From Ascoidea tarda (nom. inval.) (Eukaryota; Ascomycota; Saccharomycetes; Ascoideales; Ascoideaceae), in NCBI GenBank assembly GCA_030560485.1, contig JAKTTS010000034.1, positions 1-56,393 on the forward strand: a stretch of 56,393 nucleotides of DNA, given 5' to 3'. Below the pieces are notes generated by a model that was not told the DNA's origin, ran no database searches, and was given only the letters and a program-made list of their open reading frames with translations. Of this stretch, positions 29,091 to 39,810 are shown piece after piece. Position numbers and translations under genes: made by a program. The stretch's first letter is position 1, and every line of letters begins with the position of its first letter.

Positions 29091-29521
29091 TAATGCAGGT
29101 GTAAGCATGTGCACATAAACGTAATGTGATTGCATTCTATCCACCAAGCTGGGTCCCGGTGCCCAATTGCCAGATATATTTAGTAGAAAAATCTATTATT
29201 AAGTATTAATGTTCGCACGATAACCATCATCAGCAGTTCTATTCAGCAGGAAAAAAAACAGAAATGAAAAAAAATAGTGATTAAATAGTGATTAAGTGGT
29301 GATAATTAGTTATTAGTGATTAGCGATTATGCTGGTTGCTGCTGTGGTCTGGTAATGTGCTTGGGCCAAATTTAGAAACAAAACAAACAGAAAAAAAAAG
29401 AACGAAACAAAACAAAAAAAAACAAAAATGAGAATGAAAAACATAAAAGGAATTCAAATTATCAGGAAATAGAATCAGCAAATGGATAAACTCAGTAATA
29501 ATCCACAGTTTTTTTTCGTCA

Positions 29522-31030
29522 TCAATGATAATCCGTAGTTAATAATTCTTTAATATGTTCACTTAAGCTTCTTTCCTGATCAATCACTTCTTGCTTAACT
29601 TCTTCCAACGCTCTGTATTCGCTTGGTAAAAAGAAAAATAGTATCATTACATTCGCCATAATTGACACAGTTAACCCCGTGCTTACGAACAATATCAAAA
29701 AGGACAAAAAACTGGACATTTTGCTAGCAGCAGGTATAATGAAATGAAACAAAACTATTGCGATGCTGGATGCAATGACATGACAAATTCTCCAATAAAA
29801 CTGTTTTGTTTTATTGGTTTTTTCTTGATAATCTTTAATTAATAATTTAAACTCTTTATAGTTTTGAACTCGGTCATAAATGTTATTCTTCTCTTTGGAT
29901 ACAGAAACTTGAGATTCATTTGAATTTTCAAATTGAAAATTATTATTAGTACTAGTACTAGTATTAGCGACATTTTTGACATTAAATTCAACATAATACG
30001 CGAAATGATCAGAATAACTCCCAATATTTGGAATCTCTTCAGTGAATTGGACTTCAGCATTAATTGGCTCAATTCGATTATTAACCAATGCATAATCTAA
30101 TCTACATGCTCTATCTGGTGGTAAATAACTTCTATAAGTATTTAATACTGAATCACATGTAGTTCCTCCAATTGTTATCTGCAAATTGGGGGATAAGTTT
30201 TTAATCTCTTCCAACGAAATTGGTAAATTTTTCTTTTTCATATTCAATATCTCCCAGCTATCTTGTAGTTTACCTTCTTCTGTCAAGAACTTGTGTGGTA
30301 AGGAGCCTGGCCTTGAGTTCAAATCCCCAACTACAATCACTGCGTATCCAATTTTACTTAATGATCTCGCAAATTTAGAAAAATCCCAAGCCTGGCATGC
30401 TCGATGACAATCATAGGCTGCATCTCCAGTTAGTGAATATGGTGCATGCATGTGGGAATTTAATATGGCTATAGGATACGAATTCTGCGAATGGCTTTTC
30501 AATAATGTAATTGAAATACTTTTACCAACATACCAGTCACCTCTGAAAAATGCAGATGGTCTTCCATTTATGGGAAACCTATAAAGAAACGTTGAATCAA
30601 TTGGTATTCTAGATAATATAGCCAATCCAGGACCGGATACGATTCCCGAATAAAAAAATCTTGAATAAGGAAAAATGCTCTCAAGTTTATATTTAATATA
30701 TTTCCAGTCGTCTTCAACCCATATTTCTTGCAATGCTATTATGTCATATTTATCCTTATCGCTATTATAAATTCTGTCTGCAAATGCTTTAATTCTTTCT
30801 TCTCGGTGTTTGGATATATATTTCAACCCCCATAAATTAAACGTTAGCAATCGAACTGAAGGTGAATTCTTACTATTAAGATGATTATTAGTAGTAGCAG
30901 CAGTAGCATTGTATGTATAGATATTGGATAGTATGGATGAAGACTCATCACTGGAGTGAACCTCTACATCATTTGCACTGCTATTCCCCTTGAATTCATT
31001 GACATTGAAATATTTCTGATCAGTTAACAT
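29522..31030 (-). CDS. ISC1: Inositol phosphosphingolipid phospholipase C (neutral sphingomyelinase)
   Basis: 502 residues with an ATG start, close to the usual length of about 480. Isc1 hydrolyses inositol phosphosphingolipids to ceramides at the endoplasmic reticulum and mitochondrial outer membrane. The exo/endonuclease/phosphatase fold shows all key motifs: LLTFNLWGLKYISKHREERI near residue 62, the Mg-binding Glu in IALQEIW near 100, NSHMHAPY near 190, VVGDLNSRPGSLPH near 235, GTTCDSVLNTYR near 290, CRLDYALVNN near 310, and the catalytic SDHFAYY near 340. Two hydrophobic helices near 415-437 and 445-468 match the C-terminal membrane anchors. An Asn/Ser insert precedes them. It is divergent from SPC25. 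No in-frame CTG codon was found. Confidence 0.95.
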   Translation of the reverse strand: MLTDQKYFNVNEFKGNSSANDVEVHSSDESSSILSNIYTYNATAATTNNHLNSKNSPSVRLLTFNLWGLKYISKHREERIKAFADRIYNSDKDKYDIIALQEIWVEDDWKYIKYKLESIFPYSRFFYSGIVSGPGLAILSRIPIDSTFLYRFPINGRPSAFFRGDWYVGKSISITLLKSHSQNSYPIAILNSHMHAPYSLTGDAAYDCHRACQAWDFSKFARSLSKIGYAVIVVGDLNSRPGSLPHKFLTEEGKLQDSWEILNMKKKNLPISLEEIKNLSPNLQITIGGTTCDSVLNTYRSYLPPDRACRLDYALVNNRIEPINAEVQFTEEIPNIGSYSDHFAYYVEFNVKNVANTSTSTNNNFQFENSNESQVSVSKEKNNIYDRVQNYKEFKLLIKDYQEKTNKTKQFYWRICHVIASSIAIVLFHFIIPAASKMSSFLSFLILFVSTGLTVSIMANVMILFFFLPSEYRALEEVKQEVIDQERSLSEHIKELLTTDYH

Positions 31031-31417
31031 TGGAGATACCTGGATACTTTGCTATCAACACACAAAAAAATAACAAACAAAAATAAATTGGCAAATAACA
31101 GAAAGTAGAATAAAAAGAGGTAAAAAAGGATAAACAAATACAATATAAGCATGGGAATTAACCTTCTGTTTGAGCAAATGTCTCTATTTAAATGGAATTT
31201 CTGATTAATAATGTGCCCATCATCCACTTCCATGAACATAGCAATGATCCTCTGCTGAAAAAGGAAAAACTCAAAAAAAGAAAAATGGAAAAATGATCAC
31301 AAAGAAAAAAGCCTCATCTCCCACTTATGGAGGTAGTGCGCACGTGCATATCCGCGGGCTTGTTTACTTTTTTTTTGTCGGCAGAAACAGCAGAAACAGC
31401 ACAGGAACAGAACAACA
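31031..31417. other. Divergent ISC1-SPC25 promoter region
   Basis: 387 bp. The ISC1 side is AT-rich. The SPC25 side has CACGTG, a CCGCGG core, TTGTTTAC and a GCAGAAACA repeat just before the SPC25 ATG. Confidence 0.55.
31341..31367. promoter_or_regulatory. E-box CACGTG plus forkhead-type TTGTTTAC upstream of SPC25
   Basis: CACGTG (31341-31346), then GCATATCC, then GCGGGC, then TTGTTTAC (31360-31367), which is the reverse of the forkhead consensus GTAAACAA. It lies 50-80 bp before the SPC25 ATG. Forkhead control would suit a cell-cycle gene, but this is inference. Confidence 0.4.
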
Positions 31418-32200
31418 ATGGAAAATGGAAACAGCAGCATAGCCTTTGGTGCCTCGAATTTGAGTGGGCCCAGCAGCCTCGTCGATTCAGGAATCTTGTC
31501 CACCAAGTCCCTCGAGGAGAAGTGCATTCAATTTCAAAACGACTTTAAACTAAAGATACAGCAGTACAAGAACAAACCCTTGCAAATAAAAGACAGCTAT
31601 TTGGTCAAGTTCAACCAGCTCAATAGCTTGAATTCAACTTTGTTAGCCAGGTCTAATGAATTGAAGAGAAAACAACAAGAGTTGCTCAAGTCAAACGAAT
31701 CTGATCGACAAACTGATAACAACTTGAACAATAAAGTCAGTGAGTTGAAACAAAAAGAAGGCTATTTAAACGCCCAAAAACAACAGCAGTTGAATGAAAT
31801 CAACAAATTAAATAAGGAAATCGACTCGATTAAATCAAAACTAAATGATTTAAACCAAAACCATAAAAAAAATAGTTCCCTTGACCTAATTTTGTTGAAT
31901 TACTACCAATCCTTCTTAGGTTTGAAAATCAATAGCACTGACAATGACATAATAAGCTTCATCTTCTTTAACCTAATTGAAAATGATTTGGACCGGAATT
32001 TCTCTGTTGTATTAGATCTATCCAACGACATCAATAATTCCTACAAGATTGTGCAGACCTCTCCAACATTGCCTGAGAACGAGCTAGCCGATATCCTCTT
32101 GATGCTTAACAAATCAAGAAACATTGTGTTGTTTCTCAAAAACATCAGAAACTTGTTTATCGACCACTACAACAGCACACACCACTACGACAGCCAATAG
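31418..32200 (+). CDS. SPC25: Kinetochore Ndc80 complex subunit Spc25
   Basis: 260 residues (S. cerevisiae Spc25 has 221), with ATG in the context AACAACAATGG. Spc25 pairs with Spc24 at the centromere-facing end of the Ndc80 complex, which couples kinetochores to microtubules. Residues about 30-155 are a long coiled coil rich in Lys, Glu, Gln and Leu. The C-terminal globular RWD-like domain shows LNYYQSFLGLKI, a FIFFNLIENDLDRNFSVVLDL strand pair, Y.IVQTSPTLPENEL, LLMLNKSRNIVLFLKNIRNLF. These match the family pattern of strand, P-L, LN, and F...R..F. The C-terminal His/Tyr tail is short. It is divergent from ISC1 and followed in the same direction by ATG26. Confidence 0.85.
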   Translation: MENGNSSIAFGASNLSGPSSLVDSGILSTKSLEEKCIQFQNDFKLKIQQYKNKPLQIKDSYLVKFNQLNSLNSTLLARSNELKRKQQELLKSNESDRQTDNNLNNKVSELKQKEGYLNAQKQQQLNEINKLNKEIDSIKSKLNDLNQNHKKNSSLDLILLNYYQSFLGLKINSTDNDIISFIFFNLIENDLDRNFSVVLDLSNDINNSYKIVQTSPTLPENELADILLMLNKSRNIVLFLKNIRNLFIDHYNSTHHYDSQ

Positions 32201-32889
32201 CTCTTCTGTCCAGCACCTTTTCCTTGCCCCAATAGCTCTTTCTTTCGTGCTGCCTCTCTCTCGTTTTTTCTTTCTCTTTATAACGCCCATCCCTTTTTGT
32301 CTTTGTATAATCCCCGTTGAATCAGGACACTGTCTACCCAGATCACACAACTCGGCTGTTTCTATCTCTTGTTCCCCGTGGTATTCGAACCGTTGAAGAG
32401 GCAAGATAACAAGATAAAAGGAAAGACGATTAAACCGCTTTTTGAGTATCCGATGTTCCTCTTCAGATTATATTCTACCCCTTCAACTTCAGAGAAATAT
32501 CCACAAAAGAGCCAACACAGTTCATTACATACTCTACTAGATACGATTTACTGAATAGTAGACTCTATTCGATAGCCTCTATAGTAGCCTCCATATAGCA
32601 CCTGGACCAAAGCATTGTTCAACATTGGATGATCCAAAATTAAGCAAAATAAGCTCTTTTCTTTTACTTATCTGACCAAAACCAATCAACCAGAATATAA
32701 AGACAAACCAAAGATCGAAAATCACAAATTAAGCATTAAATATTGGAAATTGAAATTTAAAACTGAATATAATCTAAAAACAAAAAAAATAAAACAATCA
32801 ACTAGTTTAGAATAATAGATTTTTATAGATTTGAAGCTACCGAAATATCCTTATTTCTGATCTATATATACTCCCCAAATAACTCAATC
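32201..32889. other. Intergenic region upstream of ATG26
   Basis: 689 bp. The left third is pyrimidine-rich and the right part AT-rich, with an A-rich leader and TATATATA (about 32863-32870) near the ATG. A B-box-like GGTTCGAATACC on the minus strand has no partner A box. No gene is supported. Confidence 0.55.
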
Positions 32890-33612
32890 ATGGACTCAAT
32901 AAATGCCCTAAGAAATTTCAAACCTTTTTCTTTTTCAACTGATGCTCATCACAATTCATCCTTAGTTGTTCACCAAAAAAACAACCTCAACAATCCTAAT
33001 AATAAAAATACTCTGGTCATTGTAAATAGTATTGCCACCACTAATAGTGATAACAATACTACCACCACTACGACTAATAGCAATGATGCCATCAATCCAA
33101 ACTCTAATTTTATCATCAACAATGAAGATTATGGAAAACCTTCAGCTGGAAACATGGCAAAATCAATCATCACAATGCTAACAACTGCTAGTATGTACGC
33201 AGGCTTTGACAGTTTATCAAAGAGTTGCAGTAACGATTTAAACCAAAATATTCCCGAAGAACTGGATGAAGATGAGGCTATCGATCACGAATACAATAAT
33301 GATATCAATAAAAATAATCATCATGACAATGTTGACAATGTTGACAACCATGACAACCATGACAACCATGACAACCATAAATTTATTAAAAATAGTCAAT
33401 TTTCCAATGATAATAATACCGATTATTTCAACCCATCTGTTGACAGACTTAAATTTGTCAAGACATTAAGCAATGACACTTTAAAAACAATTACCCAAAT
33501 TCAATCAAACTCAACCAAAAATTCTTTGCATAATAGTGATAAATTTAACGAGCAAAATTTTGATCACAGTTTTTCTATCGATAAAGATGACAATGACAAT
33601 GACAATGAAAAT

Positions 33613-33708
<96 letters not shown>

Positions 33709-36700
33709 TTTGATTCTTTAACTGTTTTTCAAAAATCTCTCGTATCAAAATTTCTTTCGATAAAGGATGAAAATAGTATCAAAGAAGGTTTTCAAAATAT
33801 TAATGAAAAGAAATTATCAAAGGCCTTATCTTTGTCATCCAAATTAGCATCAACTTTCAACATTGATCCAAATGATGAATTTCTTGATGATTTCTCTTGT
33901 TGGCTATTACGCGATGTGCTTTTACAAGGTCATTTATATATAACTAAATCTTTCATTTTGTTTTTTGCTTATTTACCAAAATTAACTAAAGATTCCACTA
34001 TCTTTGATGGTAATTTATCCACAAAGAGAAACTATAATTCAAAATTAAAATTGAAATTAATTTCTCAAAACCCAATCTCTTCAAACAATAGATATTGGTG
34101 CGTTTTAAAAAATTCAACCTTTTCAACTTTCAATAACTCTTCTGATCTATATTTCCCTCTTCTAACAATCGATCTAAGGTATGCAATAAGAGTTGAAATT
34201 ATTCCAAATGCACCAAAGTCGAAACTCTCGAATTTAAATTCCCACCTACCCACTATTTCCAATTCCGGTCCTACTTCCACTTCCACTTCCAATTCCAATT
34301 CCAATTTAAACTCAAAATTAACAACAACTCTTAAATTAAATAATGATATCAAATCTTTTAATATAAAACTGATCAGTAGTAACATTCCTTCTCCCCGTGA
34401 AGATTCTAAAAAGAAAAGCTCTCTTTCTTTAATAAAGGATTCCTTTTCTTCAGTACCATCCTCATCCTCATCCTTATCTTCATCCTCGTCACCATTATCT
34501 CCGGAAAATAAAACAAGACCCACACCGCTGGTTTGTAAACAAAGTAATGAAAACATTGAAGATGACCAAAAACCTTGTTGGTTTAGAATTTTTACTGAAA
34601 CAAAAACTTATAAATTTAAAGCTGATAATCTGTACTCAGCAAGACAATGGGTAGCTGCTTTGAAAAAACAAATTTTTACAACCAGAAATAAAGGGGATAT
34701 TGTGACTGTTAAATTACCAATTTCTAATTTAATTGATTTAGAAGAAACTTCCATTTTTGAAGATTCAGAAACGATTAGATTGAAAGTATTAGAAAATTCA
34801 AAAACTTTTGCCGTTGATGATTACTTTTTTATGTTTTTTCATAATGGCCATAATGTAATAAATTGTATAAACCAAGCACTTTCTTTAAACAACTTACCTA
34901 AATTGCCCGGAAATTCTTCAAATTACTCAAACCCCCAACTGCTTGATAGTTTAAAAGAATTGACGAAAAGAAAAAATAATGTTAGTAAGGTTTATGATAG
35001 TACTTCATCGTATTTATCGTCAGATTCAGATTACTCAATGTCAAATTTGAATGACGTCAAATCGCCAAATACTTTTCCTCAAACCAAAATTGATTTAAAA
35101 AAAGCATTTTCATTAAAAAGCAATGCTCAAACAATTGATAAAAATCCAAAGGTTTCTGAATTTTCTGATTTTGCTCAACTATCTCCCAAAAAATTTATCA
35201 ATGATTCTTCATCTGTTGAATCAAATTCTGCCCTGAACGAAAAAAGAAAATCTCTTCATAAATTTTTATCACCAACTAGACTTCGATCGCATTCAAGATC
35301 CAAATCAAGATCCAAAACATTCAATACATTATTAAGCCGGTCAACGAATAAGAATGAAGCAAATCTTGGTAATTCAAAATTAAAATCATTTTTAAAATCG
35401 CCTAGAAAACATCGTGATAATGATTCTGTTAATAAAAATAATAACAATAATAATAATAATAATAATAATAATAGTGAATTGAGTAGTGGTTCTACAGAAA
35501 GTTCACCTGTTATTCTTTTTAATTCTACAATTGACGATTTGATCAGATCTAAAAATTTATCATCAATTTTATCATCTTCAAGACAAATTCTACCAGTTGA
35601 AGAAAAAATTCAAAGTTTAGTAAGCATAAATAGAAGACAGAGGGCATTGGATTTTAATATTAGTATTGATCTTGATTCAGATAACGATATATATAATAGG
35701 AATAATAGAGATGAAATCTCTGAGATTCTCAATAGTGGATATGAAGATAGTGATGTTAATGAGGTTGAAAGTGAAAATGAGAATAGTAATCAGAATGATG
35801 ATTTATTAACTCATAAAAATCGATTTTTAGGAAATACAGGTACAAAAGCCTTGCAGATTATTAATCCCAAGAATCTTGTTAAGAATGTGTTTGTGTTGAA
35901 TACTTTATCGAATGTGAGTGGAATGTGGACTGCAGAACCATCGCATTATGAAGAAAAAAATTCGCTTGAAAGAGGACTTGAAGACGAATATTTTGTCGTT
36001 TCAGAAATTGAAAGAAAAAATAGCATTAGGAGATTTCAAAGGCACTTTTCATTACCAGAAGGCGAAAAATTAATTTCTACATATTATGCACATTTTCAAA
36101 GAAATATCCCTCTTTATGGTAAAATATACTTGGGGTCAAACGAGATATGTTTTCGAAGTTTAATTCCAGGGACCAACACCAAGATGATATTACCATTCAA
36201 TGACATTGAAACTTGTTATAAAGAAAAGGGATTTCGATTTGGAATCGGGTACAGTGGGTTGGTTATTGTTATTCACGCGCATGAGGAGTTATTTTTTGAA
36301 TTTAGCTCTTCAGAGAGTCGAGATGACTGCGAAACGTTGTTGTTGAAACAAATTGATTTATTGAAGAACTACAATTATCGATTCAATAATTATAATTTTA
36401 TTAATAATAATAATAATTATAAAGTGATTGATAATAAAATTGAGAAAGGCGGTAAAGAAGAAGAAGATATTAAATTGGCCGAATCAGTTAATAATCAAGC
36501 AGAAGCAGCCAGAATCAAATGTTTTGAGAACAAATTGAACGAGGAAACTGGGTTTGATCTACCAATAATTATCGAAGACAAGAAATTTAAAGAGAAATTG
36601 AAACCTAATAAAAACATGCATTTTACATTATTAACGATAGGTTCTAGAGGAGATGTGCAACCATATTTGGCATTAGGCAGAGGATTGCTTAAGGAGGGCC

Positions 36701-38115
36701 ATAAAGTGCGAATTGCTACACATAAAGAATTTGAAAAGGTTGTTTTATCAAATGGGATAGAATTTCAAGAGGTTTCAGGAGATCCAACCAAATTAATGTC
36801 ATTTATGGGAGACCATGGAGGAATCAGTGTTAGTTTTATTAAAGATGGAAAAGCATTGTTTAGTAACTGGATCAATGAGTTGTTAGAATCGTCATGGGAA
36901 GCGTGTCAAGGAACAGATGTTTTAATTGAGTCGCCATCAGCAATGGCAGGAATTCATATTGCAGAAGCATTATGTATACCATATTTCAGAGCGTTTACAA
37001 TGCCATGGACGAGAACTCGGGCCTATCCTCATGCATTTATTGTGCCAGAACAAAAAATGGGGGGCAGTTATAACTATCTAACACATATTATATTTGAAAC
37101 AGTTTTTTGGAAGGGAATTTCAGGGCAAGTTAATAGATGGAGAAAAGAAAGATTGGGACTTGAAAGGACGAATTTGGAGTTGATGCAGCAGAATAAAGTG
37201 CCATTTTTGTACAACATTTCACCAACAGTTTTCCCATCGCCGGTTGATTTTTCGGACTGGGTTAAAGTGACAGGATATTGGTTTTTGAATGAGGGAACGG
37301 ATTATACACCAGCAGAAAAGTTGAAGAAGTTTATTGATAAGGCACGAAGAGATAAGAAAAAACTTGTTTATATTGGATTTGGATCAATAGTTGTGAATGA
37401 TCCAAAGGAGTTGACTAGGGCAATTGTGGAAGCAGTTGTCGACTCGGACGTGCGATGCATATTGAACAAAGGATGGTCAGGAAGAAACAGCGGCACGGCT
37501 GGGAATGAGCGCAAAGAGGAAGAAGATGGTGAAGGAGAGGGAGAAGACGAGGAAGCATTGCCGGCATGCATCTACAGCTCTGGGTCTGTACCCCACGACT
37601 GGTTGTTTTTCCAGGTGGATGCAGCAGTTCATCATGGCGGCTCGGGAACCACAGGAGCCTCGTTGCGAGCTGGTTTGCCGACGGTGGTGAAGCCCTTTTT
37701 CGGAGATCAGTTCTTCTACGGCAACCGGGTGGAGGACATCGGAGTGGGAGTGAGCTTGAAGAAGTTGAATTCCAGGACGTTGGGCAGAGCCATCAGGGAA
37801 GTCACCACCAGCAAGAGAATCATCGAAAAGGCCAGGGCGATTGGGGAAAAGATACGCAAGGAAAATGGAGTGGAAACTGCCATTGGCATTATCTACGGCG
37901 AGTTGGATTACGCGAGGAACTTGATTCTCGCCAAAAATAGCAGAAGAGTCAAGTACAAGCAGCACAAGGAACACAAAGAGGCCACCCAGGAGAAGCAGCT
38001 GGAAGTGGTGGGAGTTAATAATAGCAACGGGGCCAGTGACATCAGAGGAGCATATGAGCAGAGGAAGGATAGCTGTGCTTCAGATGCATCGGCGGGCTCG
38101 TGGTTGATGGTCTGA
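32890..38115 (+). CDS. ATG26: Sterol 3-beta-glucosyltransferase (Ugt51/Atg26)
   Basis: 1741 residues, longer than the roughly 1200 of S. cerevisiae. It transfers glucose from UDP-glucose to ergosterol at membranes; in some yeasts it is needed for pexophagy. Order: a disordered N terminus with a DNH repeat and a run of about 33 Asn; GRAM1 near 330-400 (VLLQGHLYITKSFILFFAYLP); a PH domain to about residue 600, split by a Ser-rich insert and ending ADNxYSARQWVAALKKQI; a disordered stretch; GRAM2 near 1050-1155 (LPEGEKLISTYYAHF, GKIYLGSNEICFRSLIPG); then the GT1 domain from about 1240 (TIGSRGDVQPYLALGRGLL) to the UDP-sugar signature HHGGSGTTGASLRAGLPTVV at 1581. An acidic insert (EEEDGEGEGEDEE) precedes that signature. 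The last 700 bases are GC-rich. CTG codons lie outside GRAM2 and the catalytic core. Confidence 0.95.
33340..33384 (+). repeat. GACAACCAT 9-bp repeat (Asp-Asn-His) in ATG26
   Basis: Four perfect GACAACCAT units, preceded by two GACAATGTT variants, encode an Asp-Asn-His/Val repeat in the disordered N terminus. Confidence 0.85.
33610..33709 (+). repeat. AAC/AAT run encoding poly-Asn in ATG26
   Basis: About 33 consecutive Asn codons, first mainly AAC, then mainly AAT, just before GRAM1. Confidence 0.9.
35430..35474 (+). repeat. Second poly-Asn codon run in ATG26
   Basis: AAT/AAC codons give about 12 consecutive Asn in the linker between the PH and GRAM2 parts. Confidence 0.8.
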
Positions 38116-39810
38116 GAAACAAAACGCTAGCTATACTATATACTGATCGATACTATCAACGTTGTTCTATGCTGTATCGCATTGCAATGGCACTGGAGAG
38201 GGCTCAATACAGAGGCCATATTATTTCCTGGCACCTTCGAGACCATACCCGAGAGGGTCGTGGAGAAGAAACACGGCTGTTCCATCGTCGTGGTGCTTTT
38301 GGTGGCGACGGTGTGGATGGCGTCGATGGCGGAACGCAGTGGCACGAGTGCAAAAACACAAAGGTGGATTATCTGGTAAGAAGCACGCATTCAACACGCA
38401 TTAAACGCACTTTGCCAGCGCTACACCCGCAACGCGCTGAGCATACAGGCGCGCCCGCCTGCGTTTGAAGAAGCTGCCGCGGCCGTTGTCCGTGCAACGG
38501 CGCAAGTTGCTTGTGCCCAGCCCTGGGGTTGCCCGGAGCACGCAGAGCCAGCCAAATACAGCGTGGAAGAACGAGCGGATAACGGGCTGTGCGTGGTGGG
38601 TGTGGTGAGTGCCTATTTTTAAATTTCAGACCCAAACCGACGCTGATGTGAAGGAAAAGCAGAGCGGTTTGGGTTTCAGATTCTGTTGCTCGTAGAAAGT
38701 GAAGAAAGTGCTGGAGGTGTTGGTGCTGTTTCTTTTTGCTATTTATTGGCTCTTCTCCCTTCTTTTCTTTTGTTTTCTTTTGTTTTCTTTTGTTTTCTTT
38801 TTCTTCTTTTCTTTGTTCTTCCCAATCCAGAAACTACGATATAGTAAACTCCATATATAAGAGCCTCGTTCTTTTCTTTACCTCGCCTTTTTCCATTGGC
38901 CTCGTCTATTTCTTTCTCAGTCCTCCAGAATCACTTTAAAACACATCAATTTCATCATCAGCACCACCTCAACTTAACCTGTTCAATCCTCTTTGACACT
39001 CTTACTTGATTCGACTTTGCTCTACTCCTTTCGTATTTCTCACCACCCAATTGTTTTATATTCTCTTTTCTCACATCCACTGAGCAGCACAACAACAACA
39101 AAAATAATCCTTCAAATTCTGTAGCGCCCTTTTGTCAGTTTTAAGACTGATTTTTTTTGGTTCAATTAAGGTTCTTTTTATAATTTATCATTTATTATTT
39201 ATTATTTATCATTCACCACTTACTATTTATATGATAGTTTCTTCCAATTTACTTTCGATCGTCAGTTTTGTCTATTGGTTATAACTTATTAATACCTTCG
39301 ATCTCCTTTCAAACTTTTATAAAACAACATTTTTTTAGAAATTAAAACAAACTTTAATTTGGAAATTTAAACGCTGAACAATTAAGAGATAAAACAAAAA
39401 TCAAAGTAATCAAAAAATCAAAAAATTCAAAAAGTCAAAATTAATTTAAAAAATTAAAACAAAATATTCAGAATTCAAAATTGCAAAATTTGCAAAATTT
39501 GCAATCAAAAAAATCAATCATTTTTAATTTCATATTTTTTATATTCTGTTTCATTTATCATTTCAATAAATTCCCATTAATTTCATTGCCATCTCTATTC
39601 TTTCATATATTTTTATCTTTCTCATTTCTCATTTCTCACATCATAATTCATACACATACATCATACACTTTTATATTCGTGCACTCAAAAATTCAAATAT
39701 TCTCAACTTCATTATAATATCCTCATCCCATATATTATCTCATCTCTTTCTTTCCTTTCTTTTTCTTTTTCTTTTTCTTCCTTTCTTTTTTTTTATTATT
39801 CAAACTCGAA
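38116..39810. other. 1.7 kb intergenic region: GC island then pyrimidine-rich promoter
   Basis: Positions 38250-38640 are strongly GC-rich, including a GGCGCGCC octamer near 38451. From 38740 the sequence becomes pyrimidine-rich and then AT-rich. Tandem repeats are TTTTCTTTTG (38760-38805), TTGCAAAAT (39480-39503) and a CTTTTT tract (39745-39795) before the MIPLP paralogue 2 ATG. Frames in the island open with GTG or TTG and have no recognisable features. A GC-rich non-coding RNA cannot be excluded. Confidence 0.6.
38760..38805. repeat. TTTTCTTTTG 10-bp tandem repeat
   Basis: About four units of TTTTCTTTTG/TTTTCTTTTT in the pyrimidine-rich part of the long intergenic region. Confidence 0.8.

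Larger units (their letters stand above)
28196..29521. other. 1.3 kb intergenic region with E-box and CCAAT motifs
   Basis: Between two leftward genes: upstream of MIPLP paralogue 1 and downstream of ISC1. It contains TGACTCA (28360-28366), AAGCAGAAGCAGC (28684-28696), a CA-rich stretch near 28921-28945, CACGTG (28969-28974) and two CCAAT-box cores (29061-29090) in a GC-richer block. Frames here start at GTG or have no recognisable motif. No tRNA was found. Confidence 0.55.

Noticed and set aside
32380-32391. tRNA B-box-like GGTTCGAATACC (minus strand)
   Set aside because: No A box and no acceptor-stem pairing could be found at the expected distance.
33610-33709. AAC/AAT array as a CRISPR-like or telomeric repeat
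   Set aside because: It is a trinucleotide microsatellite in frame inside ATG26; there are no spacers and this is a eukaryotic gene.
38100-38635. Several overlapping frames downstream of ATG26
   Set aside because: Those checked start with GTG or TTG. They overlap one another in a GC island where stops are rare, and their composition is Arg/His-rich without motifs.
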